Source of the DNA: an uncultured Bryobacteraceae bacterium | Lineage (GTDB): Bacteria; Acidobacteriota; Terriglobia; Bryobacterales; Bryobacteraceae | Reading direction: 5' to 3' | DNA: 64,000 nucleotides | NCBI GenBank assembly: GCA_938003835.1 | Contig: CALKXJ010000019.1 | Location: forward strand, 1 to 64,000 | Position numbers and translations under genes: made by a program | Notes under the pieces: generated by a model | What the model saw: the letters and a program-made list of their open reading frames with translations, nothing else | Told to the model about the DNA's origin: nothing | The model's database searches: none | Shown here: piece by piece, positions 47,073 to 54,357 of the stretch | Layout: the number at the start of each line of letters is the position of its first letter | Position numbering within the stretch: position 1 is the first letter of the stretch

Positions 47073-48833
47073 TCACCAGTCGACCTTAAACGTGGTGAGC
47101 CCCTGTTCGCGGACCCGGACGGTATCTTCCATCGGAGGGCGGCCTTCGAGCTGAACCGTGATCTTATAGGTGCCGGCGGGCAGAGCGATCTTGGCGGGCG
47201 TCTTTTCAGGCCGCAGGCTGCCGTTGATCAGAATGGAGGCGCCCGGAGGGTTGGAGACGACGGCGAGCATGCCTGTCAGCCGCTCCAGCTCGAAGTTCAC
47301 CTCGAGCTCGCCGGGCACTTCGACGGTGCGCGAAAGGACGCGGTAACCGCTGGCAGTCGCCGTCAAGGTGCGGCGCCCCTCCCTCAACAGAAGGCTGCAC
47401 GGGGTCCGGCAGGAAGAGCCGAGGTCGCTTACCACGGTCGCGCCCGGCGGATTTGAGCGTAAGGCAACGCTGTATTCGGCCGGAGAGGCCACGGCAGGAG
47501 GAGCTGAGGGCGCCGGTGCGGGCCGCGGGCGAGGTTTCGCAGCCGGCTCCGCGCGCGGCGCTTGCAACTTGGGTGGTGCAGCGGCCACGGAGGGAGCGGG
47601 CGTCGGTTTGGCAGCAGCGGCGGCAGGCGGTTCGGAGACAACCTCACGGGACGGAGGCGGCAGAACAGAAGGTGTGGGGGAGACTGTCGGGGTAGCCGCC
47701 GGAGCGGCCGGCTGTTTCGCCTCGGCTCCCGTGGTGGGCGTTCCCTGGCCGCCATATTCACGATAGGCCAGCACCCCGAGGCCGACCGCGGCGACGATCA
47801 GCAGGACCAGGAGCACGGCGCGAAGCGGGGAGCGTTCTTCTTCCTCGAGCGGCCTGCGGCGCGGGCGCGCCGAAAGGGGAGCGGCGAGGACGGGCTCGGC
47901 CCTCCGGGGCGCCTCGACGAGCGTCGGCGCCGGGGCCTCCGGCGCCGTGGCCACCGTCTCGAGCGAGGCGGCGCTGCCGAGGCGCAACGGCTGCCAGTCG
48001 GGATTGGCGTTCAGCGCCGCGGTCAAGGCGCCGACGAATTCCGCGCAACTCGCGTAGCGGCGAGCCGGCTCCTTGGCCAGCGCCCGGTCGAAGACGGCAT
48101 CAACCTCCGGTGGAAGGGTCGGGTTCAGCCGCCGCGGCGCCACGGGCTCCTCCTGGGCGATCTTGTAGAGCAGCGTGGGGAGAGAATCGGCGGCGTGAGG
48201 TTTCTCCCCGGTGAGCATCTCGTAGGCGACGACCGCCAGCGAATACTGGTCCGAGCGGCCGTCCACGGGGATCCCCTGGATCTGCTCCGGCGACATGTAG
48301 TTGGGGGTTCCCAGAATGGCGCCCGCCTGGGTCATCTGCTGCGAGACGATGCGGGCCACGCCGAAGTCGGTGATCTTGGCCTGGCCGTCCACGCTGACCA
48401 TGATGTTGGCGGGCTTGATGTCGCGATGGACGATGCCTTTCTGGTGGGCGTAGTCGAGCGCGGCCGCCGTCTGCCGGAGGACGTCCAGGATCAGCGCCTT
48501 ATCGAGCGGCGCACCGGAGACGAGCATTTGCTCGAGCGGTTGGCCGTCGACGAACTCCATGAAGACGTAGGCGGTGTCGTTCTCCTCGGCGATGTCGTAG
48601 ATGGTGACGATGTTGGGGTGGGAGAGCACGCCGGCCGAGCGCGCCTCGCGGAACAGGCGCTCCCGCAGGCGTTCCCGTTCCGCCGGGTCGCTGAAATCGC
48701 CGAGCCGGATCGTCTTCACCGCCACGGTGCGGCCGATCGCTGGGTCTTCGGCGCGGTAGACGATCCCCATCGCGCCGCGGCCGAGCTCACCGAGGATCCG
48801 ATAGCGTCCGACTCGTTCCACCGCTAGCGCCAT
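47073..48833 (-). CDS. Membrane Ser/Thr protein kinase with C-terminal PEGA domains
   Basis: A 586-residue kinase. The kinase domain (residues 10-275) has the Gly loop LGELGRGAMGIVYRAED, the Lys in TVAVKTI, HRDIKPANIMV and DFGVARI. One membrane helix (AVLLVLLIVAAVGLGVLAY) is near residue 350. A Pro/Ala-rich spacer leads to two PEGA beta domains (about 450-586), the first with a Cys pair (SSCRTPC) that could form a disulfide, the second with NPPGASILINGS. It would sense the cell envelope and phosphorylate cytosolic targets. Its 3' end is 10 bases from the convergent E1 stop. Confidence 0.93.
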   Translation of the reverse strand: MALAVERVGRYRILGELGRGAMGIVYRAEDPAIGRTVAVKTIRLGDFSDPAERERLRERLFREARSAGVLSHPNIVTIYDIAEENDTAYVFMEFVDGQPLEQMLVSGAPLDKALILDVLRQTAAALDYAHQKGIVHRDIKPANIMVSVDGQAKITDFGVARIVSQQMTQAGAILGTPNYMSPEQIQGIPVDGRSDQYSLAVVAYEMLTGEKPHAADSLPTLLYKIAQEEPVAPRRLNPTLPPEVDAVFDRALAKEPARRYASCAEFVGALTAALNANPDWQPLRLGSAASLETVATAPEAPAPTLVEAPRRAEPVLAAPLSARPRRRPLEEEERSPLRAVLLVLLIVAAVGLGVLAYREYGGQGTPTTGAEAKQPAAPAATPTVSPTPSVLPPPSREVVSEPPAAAAAKPTPAPSVAAAPPKLQAPRAEPAAKPRPRPAPAPSAPPAVASPAEYSVALRSNPPGATVVSDLGSSCRTPCSLLLREGRRTLTATASGYRVLSRTVEVPGELEVNFELERLTGMLAVVSNPPGASILINGSLRPEKTPAKIALPAGTYKITVQLEGRPPMEDTVRVREQGLTTFKVDW

Positions 48834-48915
48834 TGTAGCGTACGGTTGCCGGAGCGGCTCGCTAAAGGATCACTCCGCGCTTGCCGGGCGGCGGGCAATC
48901 TTAAGTAAAATTGTG

Positions 48916-49359
48916 ATGATTCCGATGGCGGGACCGCTGAATATCTCGGTCAAAGGGGAATACGCCCTGCACGCGCTATTTGACATTGCCATGCAGGGCC
49001 CGGCCCAACCGGTGAAAATCGCTGCGATCGCCCGCCGCCAGCAAATTCCACAGAAGTTCCTGGAACTGATCCTTGCCACGCTCAAGCAGGGGGGATTTGT
49101 GGAGAGCCGGCGCGGCGTCGAAGGGGGCTACCTGCTGGCCCGGCCCCCAGAGCGGATCTCCGTCGGCGAGGTGCTCCGGTTCATCGAAGGCGCCAAGACG
49201 CGCCCCGCGCCGAAGAAGGGCGCTGAAACGCCTTTCGACGAGTTGTGGCGCCGGGTGGAGCGGTGCATCGCGGAAGTGCTGGACCAGACCACCTTCGCCG
49301 ACCTGGCGGCTCGCTGGAAAGAGAGACAGGCCACCTGGGTGCCCAACTGGGAGATCTGA
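48916..49359 (+). CDS. Rrf2 family transcriptional regulator, probable CymR-like
   Basis: About 147 residues of the Rrf2 winged-helix family: LNISVKGEYALHALFDIAMQG, ARRQQIPQKFLELILATLK, GFVESRRGVEGGYLLARPP. It has one Cys only (in RVERCIAEVLDQT), not the three needed for an IscR-type [2Fe-2S] cluster. That, and cysK 39 bases downstream on the same strand, suggests a CymR-like repressor of cysteine synthesis acting with CysK. This is inference from family and context. The start is uncertain: GTG 48913, ATG 48916 or ATG 48925. The spacer to the divergent kinase is about 80 bases. Confidence 0.87.
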   Translation: MIPMAGPLNISVKGEYALHALFDIAMQGPAQPVKIAAIARRQQIPQKFLELILATLKQGGFVESRRGVEGGYLLARPPERISVGEVLRFIEGAKTRPAPKKGAETPFDELWRRVERCIAEVLDQTTFADLAARWKERQATWVPNWEI

Positions 49360-49398
49360 CGGCGCCCGCCGACGAGAAAAATCACGGGAGAGACAGAT

Positions 49399-50355
49399 TT
49401 GGTTTTCGAAGACAATTCCTTGAGCATCGGGCGTACGCCCTTGGTGCGGCTGAATCGGATCACAGGCGGCGCCCCGGTGACCATTCTTGCCAAGATCGAG
49501 GGACGCAACCCGGCCTATTCGGTCAAGTGCCGGATCGGCGCCGCGATGGTTTGGGACGCGGAAAAGCGGGGCCTGCTCGGTCCCGGCAAGGAGATCATCG
49601 AGCCCACCAGCGGCAACACCGGCATCGCGCTGGCTTTCGTGGCCGCAGCACGGGGCTACCCGATCACGCTCACCATGCCGGAGACGATGTCGATCGAGCG
49701 GCGCAAGGTGCTGGCGGCCTTTGGCGCCAGGCTGGTGCTGACCGAGGGGGCCAAGGGCATGCAGGGTGCCGTGGCGGAGGCCGAGCGGATCGCCGCCTCT
49801 GATCCCGAGCGTTACGTCCTGCTACAGCAATTCAAGAACCCGGCGAACCCGGAGATCCACTTCCGGACAACAGGGCCTGAAATCTGGGAGGATACCGGCG
49901 GCAAGATCGACGTGCTGGTGGCCGGCATCGGCACCGGCGGGACGATCACGGGCGTGTCGCGCTACATCAAGAACGTCAAGCAAAAGAAGATTCTCTCGGT
50001 GGGCGTCGAGCCGGCGGCCAGTCCGGTGATTACCCAGACGTTACGAGGCGAGGCGTTGCGGCCGGGGCCGCACAAAATCCAGGGGATCGGCGCGGGTTTC
50101 ATACCTGAGACGCTCGATTTAACCCTGGTCGACCGCGTCGAGACCGTCACCAACGAGGAGGCGATCGAAACGGCCCGCCGGCTGGCGCGGGAGGAGGGAA
50201 TCCTTTCCGGCATCTCCTGCGGGGCGGCCACCGCGGTCGCGCTGCGCCTGGCGCGGGAACCGGAGATGGAAGGCAAGACCCTGGTAGTGATCCTGCCCGA
50301 TTCGGGCGAGCGCTACTTGAGCACGGTGCTCTTCGAGGGAATCGGAAACGTTTGA
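49399..50355 (+). CDS. cysK: Cysteine synthase A (O-acetylserine sulfhydrylase)
   Basis: A 318-residue PLP enzyme making cysteine from O-acetylserine and sulfide. The Schiff-base Lys lies in [11 protein letters not shown] near residue 42, followed by [20 protein letters not shown] (substrate loop), and the phosphate loop GTGGTITG near 175. It is close to the E. coli CysK type. The start is a TTG at 49399 with GGGAGAG about seven bases upstream; no ATG exists before the conserved region. Downstream is a strong hairpin terminator. It pairs with the Rrf2 gene. Confidence 0.94.
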   Translation: MVFEDNSLSIGRTPLVRLNRITGGAPVTILAKIEGRNPAYSVKCRIGAAMVWDAEKRGLLGPGKEIIEPTSGNTGIALAFVAAARGYPITLTMPETMSIERRKVLAAFGARLVLTEGAKGMQGAVAEAERIAASDPERYVLLQQFKNPANPEIHFRTTGPEIWEDTGGKIDVLVAGIGTGGTITGVSRYIKNVKQKKILSVGVEPAASPVITQTLRGEALRPGPHKIQGIGAGFIPETLDLTLVDRVETVTNEEAIETARRLAREEGILSGISCGAATAVALRLAREPEMEGKTLVVILPDSGERYLSTVLFEGIGNV

Positions 50356-50383
50356 CAGGCGGCGCCGAAGGGGAACATAAAAA

Positions 50384-50427
50384 AAGACGGGCGCGTTTTT
50401 GGGTGGATGGGTGGGTGCGCCCGTCTT
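50384..50427. terminator. Bidirectional hairpin terminator after cysK
   Basis: An 11-bp perfect stem, AAGACGGGCGC paired with GCGCCCGTCTT, has a run of A on its left and a short T-rich run on its right, so it can end transcripts from both the forward cysK and the leftward sugar isomerase-like gene. The 22-base loop contains T5 and a G-rich tract GGGTGGATGGGTGGG on the + strand. The stop of the convergent gene is 80 bases away. Confidence 0.75.
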
Positions 50428-50506
50428 ATCGTAACGGGGATCTACCTAGGAAACGACGCCGCCACCCGAAAGGTTACAGGCGCTCAAAAAAATTTTCTCT
50501 TCTGGC

Positions 50507-51367
50507 TCAGGCCGCAGCCAGACCCCGGAGGTTCCAGCCGCAGATGACGCTCCCCAGGAACTTGTCGCCGCCCGGCCCGCCCCAGTGCGTCTCCAGGCTG
50601 AGGTAGCCGCGATACCCATCCTCGAGCAGCGCCCGAATCTGACCCTTCCAGTCCACGGCGCGTGTACCGAGCGGGCCCCAGACCGGCCGGTGGCCCTCCA
50701 TGTGGCAATCTTTGGCATGGACGTGGATGATGCGCTCCGGCGGCAGCTTGCGGTAGCCGTCCGGAAATGGGACCTCGCCGGAAACCATGGCGTTGCCGGG
50801 ATCCCAGACTACCTTGAGGTTGGGATGATCGAGTGCGGCGAGCAGCCGCGCCGTCTCCGCGCCGGTCGAGATGTTGCAGGCGTGCTCGTTCTCCAGGCCG
50901 ATGATCAGGCCGCGTGGGGCCGCCTTCTCGCACAGGGTGGTCAGCGCCTGGACGATGGCGTCAAAGCATTTCTCCGGCGCGACGGTTCGCCAGTAAGAGA
51001 AGACGCGCACGATGCGGGCCCCGCACTTTTCGGCAATCGCGAAGGCGCGTTCGGCCAGCCGCGGCTGGTCCTCGTAAGCGTGCTTTGAGGCGAAGCTGTC
51101 CTGCTGGAAGCGCTGATCGATCTCAGGAGCGCCAGGCAGGACGCACTTGAGCAAGGGCGAGGCGATCGAGACGATCTGCATACCCCGCTTTCGCACCTGT
51201 CTGATCACTTGGTCGAGCTCCTCATCCGGCACGTCCATGATGTTTCGCTCGCCGATCATTCGCAGCTCGACCCCGGTCATCCCGATCGCAGCCATCGCCT
51301 CCAGGGCGCGCTCGACGTCGGGGCAGAACTCATCGGTGATGGCGGCCAACGGCAGCTTGGGCGTCAT
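50507..51367 (-). CDS. Sugar phosphate isomerase/epimerase-like TIM barrel (AP endonuclease 2 family)
   Basis: A 286-residue xylose isomerase-like TIM barrel. Metal-ligand residues are visible in order: Glu in LIIGLENEHA, Asp in VWDPGNA, His in IIHVHAKDCH and Glu in YLSLETHWG. The opening LAAITDEFCPDVERALEAM is typical of the family. It could isomerise or epimerise keto-sugars or inositol derivatives. The ATG at 51367 is chosen because AGGAG lies seven bases before it; ATG 51385 has no site. No signal peptide. A 7-bp dyad (GAGCGCT/AGCGCTC, 51396-51415) sits upstream. Confidence 0.86.
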   Translation of the reverse strand: MTPKLPLAAITDEFCPDVERALEAMAAIGMTGVELRMIGERNIMDVPDEELDQVIRQVRKRGMQIVSIASPLLKCVLPGAPEIDQRFQQDSFASKHAYEDQPRLAERAFAIAEKCGARIVRVFSYWRTVAPEKCFDAIVQALTTLCEKAAPRGLIIGLENEHACNISTGAETARLLAALDHPNLKVVWDPGNAMVSGEVPFPDGYRKLPPERIIHVHAKDCHMEGHRPVWGPLGTRAVDWKGQIRALLEDGYRGYLSLETHWGGPGGDKFLGSVICGWNLRGLAAA

Positions 51368-51605
51368 CGTATACTCCTGCGTCATCTGGTGTTCGGAGCG
51401 CTTTGGCGAGCGCTCGACCCTTATGATCGCAGAAGTACCTTCCCTGTTGGCGCCGTCCGGTGAGTTCGCTCAGGAGACGACCGCTACCCGGCCGCCTTCC
51501 ATGCTCTCACGGCTCAACCGCGCGAGGCGGCCTGACCCTCCCCTACCGCTCAAGCACAAGTGCCATTTGCCCTTCGGGTCAGGACGAGCCGATATTGGGC
51601 GCGCC

Positions 51606-52289
51606 TCAAGGCTGCCAATAGTCGGGCACGGTGATCCGGACGTGGGGCGGATTGTTGTCTCCAGCCCCGTCCGGCGTCGGAGTTGGATACGTCTTGTGAT
51701 CGCCGAAGCAGACTCGGTCAAATCCTTTCAGGCTTGGATCGGGCGTACCCGGCAACGGACTTGGCCAAGACGGGATGGGCTGCGAGTAACCCATCTTATA
51801 GCTCATGGTGTAGCAGCCTGCCATGACATTACGAGTGAGGATCCCCCCACCCAAGGCGACGCCCGCCCACACTGCATCCGAGGTGTATCCGCCATTAAGA
51901 CTTACATTTACGCCGTACTTCGTATACCAGCGTACGCGCAAGGTGGGGATTCTGACGTAAAAAGTCTGCGTTTGATTAGGGACTAGTACGAAATGTGTTT
52001 CCTTTCCGTAGATTTTATTCACACAAGCGTCGGGATTGTTGCAACCTGCCCAGACGTAATCGACTCGGTGAAGTTGTGGACTCAACTGCAACACCGCGGT
52101 ACAGTTTCCATGGCTCTCCGTGTAGCATCTCTTCACCCCGTCCACATAAACCGTGATGTACTGAACGCGATGGGGACCGTATGCGGTCACAGGATCGTCG
52201 TTCGTCGTGAACAACACAGGAGTAGTGGTCTGGCCCCATACCGATGACGCCGCGGTGAACGCCACGATCAGCGAGAATGTGCGGTGCAT
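51606..52289 (-). CDS. Secreted protein of unknown function, AT-richer than neighbours
   Basis: A 227-residue protein with a signal peptide (MHRTFSLIVAFTAASSVWGQ). The mature part is beta-rich with several Cys that could form disulfides (VKRCYTESHGNC, VWAGCNNPDAC). It ends in a Pro-rich stretch. I do not recognise the family. The start has GGAGGGCGTT before the ATG, and a strong sigma-70-type promoter lies about 200 bases upstream. Base composition is visibly more AT-rich than the surrounding genes, and codon use looks relaxed, which suggests transfer. The 238 bases to its right neighbour's start (51368-51605) hold no gene. Confidence 0.72.
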   Translation of the reverse strand: MHRTFSLIVAFTAASSVWGQTTTPVLFTTNDDPVTAYGPHRVQYITVYVDGVKRCYTESHGNCTAVLQLSPQLHRVDYVWAGCNNPDACVNKIYGKETHFVLVPNQTQTFYVRIPTLRVRWYTKYGVNVSLNGGYTSDAVWAGVALGGGILTRNVMAGCYTMSYKMGYSQPIPSWPSPLPGTPDPSLKGFDRVCFGDHKTYPTPTPDGAGDNNPPHVRITVPDYWQP

Positions 52290-52703
52290 AACGCCCTCCG
52301 TTCTCACGGCTTCCGACGGCTCGCCCGAGCCTCGCCGCTTACAAGGTTGTCTCTACCTCGGCTCCCCATTCTGAGGGACGCCGACCCTGCGCTCCCGACC
52401 GTGGGGCTTCTCCTCCGGCCACATCCGATCTTCTCGGATCGGGCAGCCACTCAAAAGCCCTCGGTTTTGCGCCGATTCCTATACCGAGTTCCTTATACAT
52501 CAACTTCATGCCGGAGTCAATACATGCTCGTCAATTCGAATGGCGACCGCGCCGGCGATCACGAGCTCGCATCGATTCGATTTCTTCGTTGTTCCCGATC
52601 CGATGATTTCTGAGGTCTTGCGGTCGCGGCCGCGGCCATTCCTTGCCGGACGATTCCCCGCCTGGGCGCAACGGCCGCGGGCGTGCCTTTGAGATTTCGC
52701 CGG
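52290..52703. other. Non-coding leader region of the orphan secreted gene
   Basis: About 410 bases without a convincing gene on either strand. On the minus strand it carries the promoter at 52492-52520 and then a leader of roughly 195 bases to the ATG at 52289. That leader contains a TCCGA-TCTTC-TCGGA hairpin (about 52427-52441) and several direct GC-rich runs. The right part (52520-52700) shows nothing I can name. It separates the orphan from the large leftward operon that ends at 52704. Confidence 0.5.
52492..52520 (-). promoter_or_regulatory. Strong sigma-70-type promoter for the orphan secreted gene
   Basis: On the minus strand TTGACT (-35, 52515-52520) and TATAAG (-10, 52492-52497) are separated by exactly 17 bases. 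This is the best housekeeping-type promoter I found in the window. Transcription would start near 52485, leaving a leader of about 195 bases before the ATG at 52289. Confidence 0.65.
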
Positions 52704-54353
52704 TCAATCCAGCCGGACCGGCTGCTGAGCCCCCTCCTGAATTGCGAGGAACTGATTCACGGCGATTCCACGGAAACTCTGCCGCAGGCCGCTCGGCCAC
52801 TCGACGACGAGCTCATCAATCCGCGGATCTTTGCCGAGGCCGAAGGTCAGCTCGAGCTGGCTTTGCGAGCAGTAGCTGGAGCCGCTGTGCACCATGCGCC
52901 ACTGCGTGCCAGAGGCGCTTCGAACGCGCACGACGGCCCCGATCGCGCTGCGGTTCGACCTGACGCCCACCAGACGCACCGTCAGCCAGTGGTTGGCGTT
53001 GCCTCCGTCGTTGCGGAACAGGTGCGCCGGGCCGTCATTGGTGGTGACGAGCAGGTCCAGATCCCCATCGCGATCGTAGTCGCCGTAGGCGGCGCCCCGG
53101 GCCACCATCGGCCGCGCCAGATCCGAACCGAGTTCGCGGACGACATCCCGGAAGCGGCCGCGCCCCAAATTCCGGAACAGATGCGGCGGCTGGCGGTAGG
53201 TGACCTTGGGCTGCACGCTCTCGATCTCCTCCTCGATGTGCCCGTTGGCGACGAAGATGTCCAGCCAGCCATCCAGGTCGAAATCGAAGAAGAACGTCGC
53301 GAAGGCGAGCGTCAGCAGGCTGTCGCGCCCAACGTTCGAGCGGGGCGCTTCATCGACGAACAGCGAGTTGCCCTCGTTGCGATACAGGCCCAGCATCTGG
53401 TTGGAGAAGTTGCCGATCACCAGGTGTGGGCGGCCGGAGCGGTCGTAATCGGCCGCATCGACGCCCATGGCGCCGCGGGCGATGCCGTCTTCGCTGAAGG
53501 CCACGCCCGCGCCGACGCCCTCCTCGGTGAAAGTGCCGTTGCGGTTGTTCCGGTAAAGCTTGTTTGGCTCGGTGTCGTTGGCGACGAAGATGTCCACCCA
53601 GCCGTCGGAGTCGAAATCGAGGATGGCGACGCCCAGCGACTTGCTGGTGGGGTCGGCGATGCCGCTCTCGCGGCTGACATCCCGGAACCGGCCGCCGCCC
53701 AGGTTGCGATAGAGCTTCGAAGCCAGCCCGCGGTAGGACTCCGGCGTGCAGTACGATTTGCGGGCGCCATCGAGCGAACACCACAGGTCGGTGGCCGGAC
53801 TCCACTCGACGTAATTGGCCACGAACAGGTCGACCAGTCCGTCCCGGTCGTAATCGACAAACGCGGCGCTTGAGGCGAAGCCGGGATTGTCGATGCCGGC
53901 CTGGCGCGTGACGTCGCGGAACTTGCCGCCGCCTTCGTTGCGCATCAGGCGGTCTGGTCCCATGTTGGTCAGGTAGAGATCGACGCGACCGTCGTTGTCG
54001 AAATCGGCGGCGGCCACGCCCAGGCCGTATGCCTCGACATCGAGCCCGCTTCCCGCCGTGACGTCGGTGAACGTGCCGTCACGGTTATTTCGATATAGCG
54101 CCGGGAGCGAACGGCGGCCGCGCGGTCTCCAGTCCTTGCTGTTGACCAGGTAGACGTCCAGCCAGCCGTCGCCGTCGAAATCGAGAAAGGCGCAGCCGGA
54201 GCCCATCGTCTCGGGGAGCCATTTCTGGCCGGCCTTGCCGGCGTTATGGCGGAAGCGGATGCCCGCCTGCTGGGTCACGTCGCGAAAAACGACCTGGGCG
54301 GAGGCTGCCGGGGCGGTGAGCCAGAGGGCGAGCAGGGCGTAGCAGAGTCGCAC
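52704..54353 (-). CDS. Secreted FG-GAP/VCBS repeat protein with ASPIC/UnbV domain
   Basis: A 549-residue CRTAC1-like protein. A signal peptide (MRLCYALLALWLTAPAASAQ) precedes about six FG-GAP/VCBS repeats with calcium-binding DxDxDG loops such as FDGDGWLDVYL, FDNDGRVDLYL, YDRDGLVDLFV and FDSDGWVDIFV. These should form a seven-bladed propeller. The C-terminal 80 residues are an ASPIC/UnbV domain (SAIGAVVRVRSASGTQ, ELVVEWPSGLRQSF). Function of the family is unknown; it is thought to bind ligands extracellularly. The GTG start at 54353 lies four bases after the cytochrome stop. Last gene of the leftward operon. Confidence 0.9.
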   Translation of the reverse strand: MRLCYALLALWLTAPAASAQVVFRDVTQQAGIRFRHNAGKAGQKWLPETMGSGCAFLDFDGDGWLDVYLVNSKDWRPRGRRSLPALYRNNRDGTFTDVTAGSGLDVEAYGLGVAAADFDNDGRVDLYLTNMGPDRLMRNEGGGKFRDVTRQAGIDNPGFASSAAFVDYDRDGLVDLFVANYVEWSPATDLWCSLDGARKSYCTPESYRGLASKLYRNLGGGRFRDVSRESGIADPTSKSLGVAILDFDSDGWVDIFVANDTEPNKLYRNNRNGTFTEEGVGAGVAFSEDGIARGAMGVDAADYDRSGRPHLVIGNFSNQMLGLYRNEGNSLFVDEAPRSNVGRDSLLTLAFATFFFDFDLDGWLDIFVANGHIEEEIESVQPKVTYRQPPHLFRNLGRGRFRDVVRELGSDLARPMVARGAAYGDYDRDGDLDLLVTTNDGPAHLFRNDGGNANHWLTVRLVGVRSNRSAIGAVVRVRSASGTQWRMVHSGSSYCSQSQLELTFGLGKDPRIDELVVEWPSGLRQSFRGIAVNQFLAIQEGAQQPVRLD

Positions 54354-54357
54354 CGCT

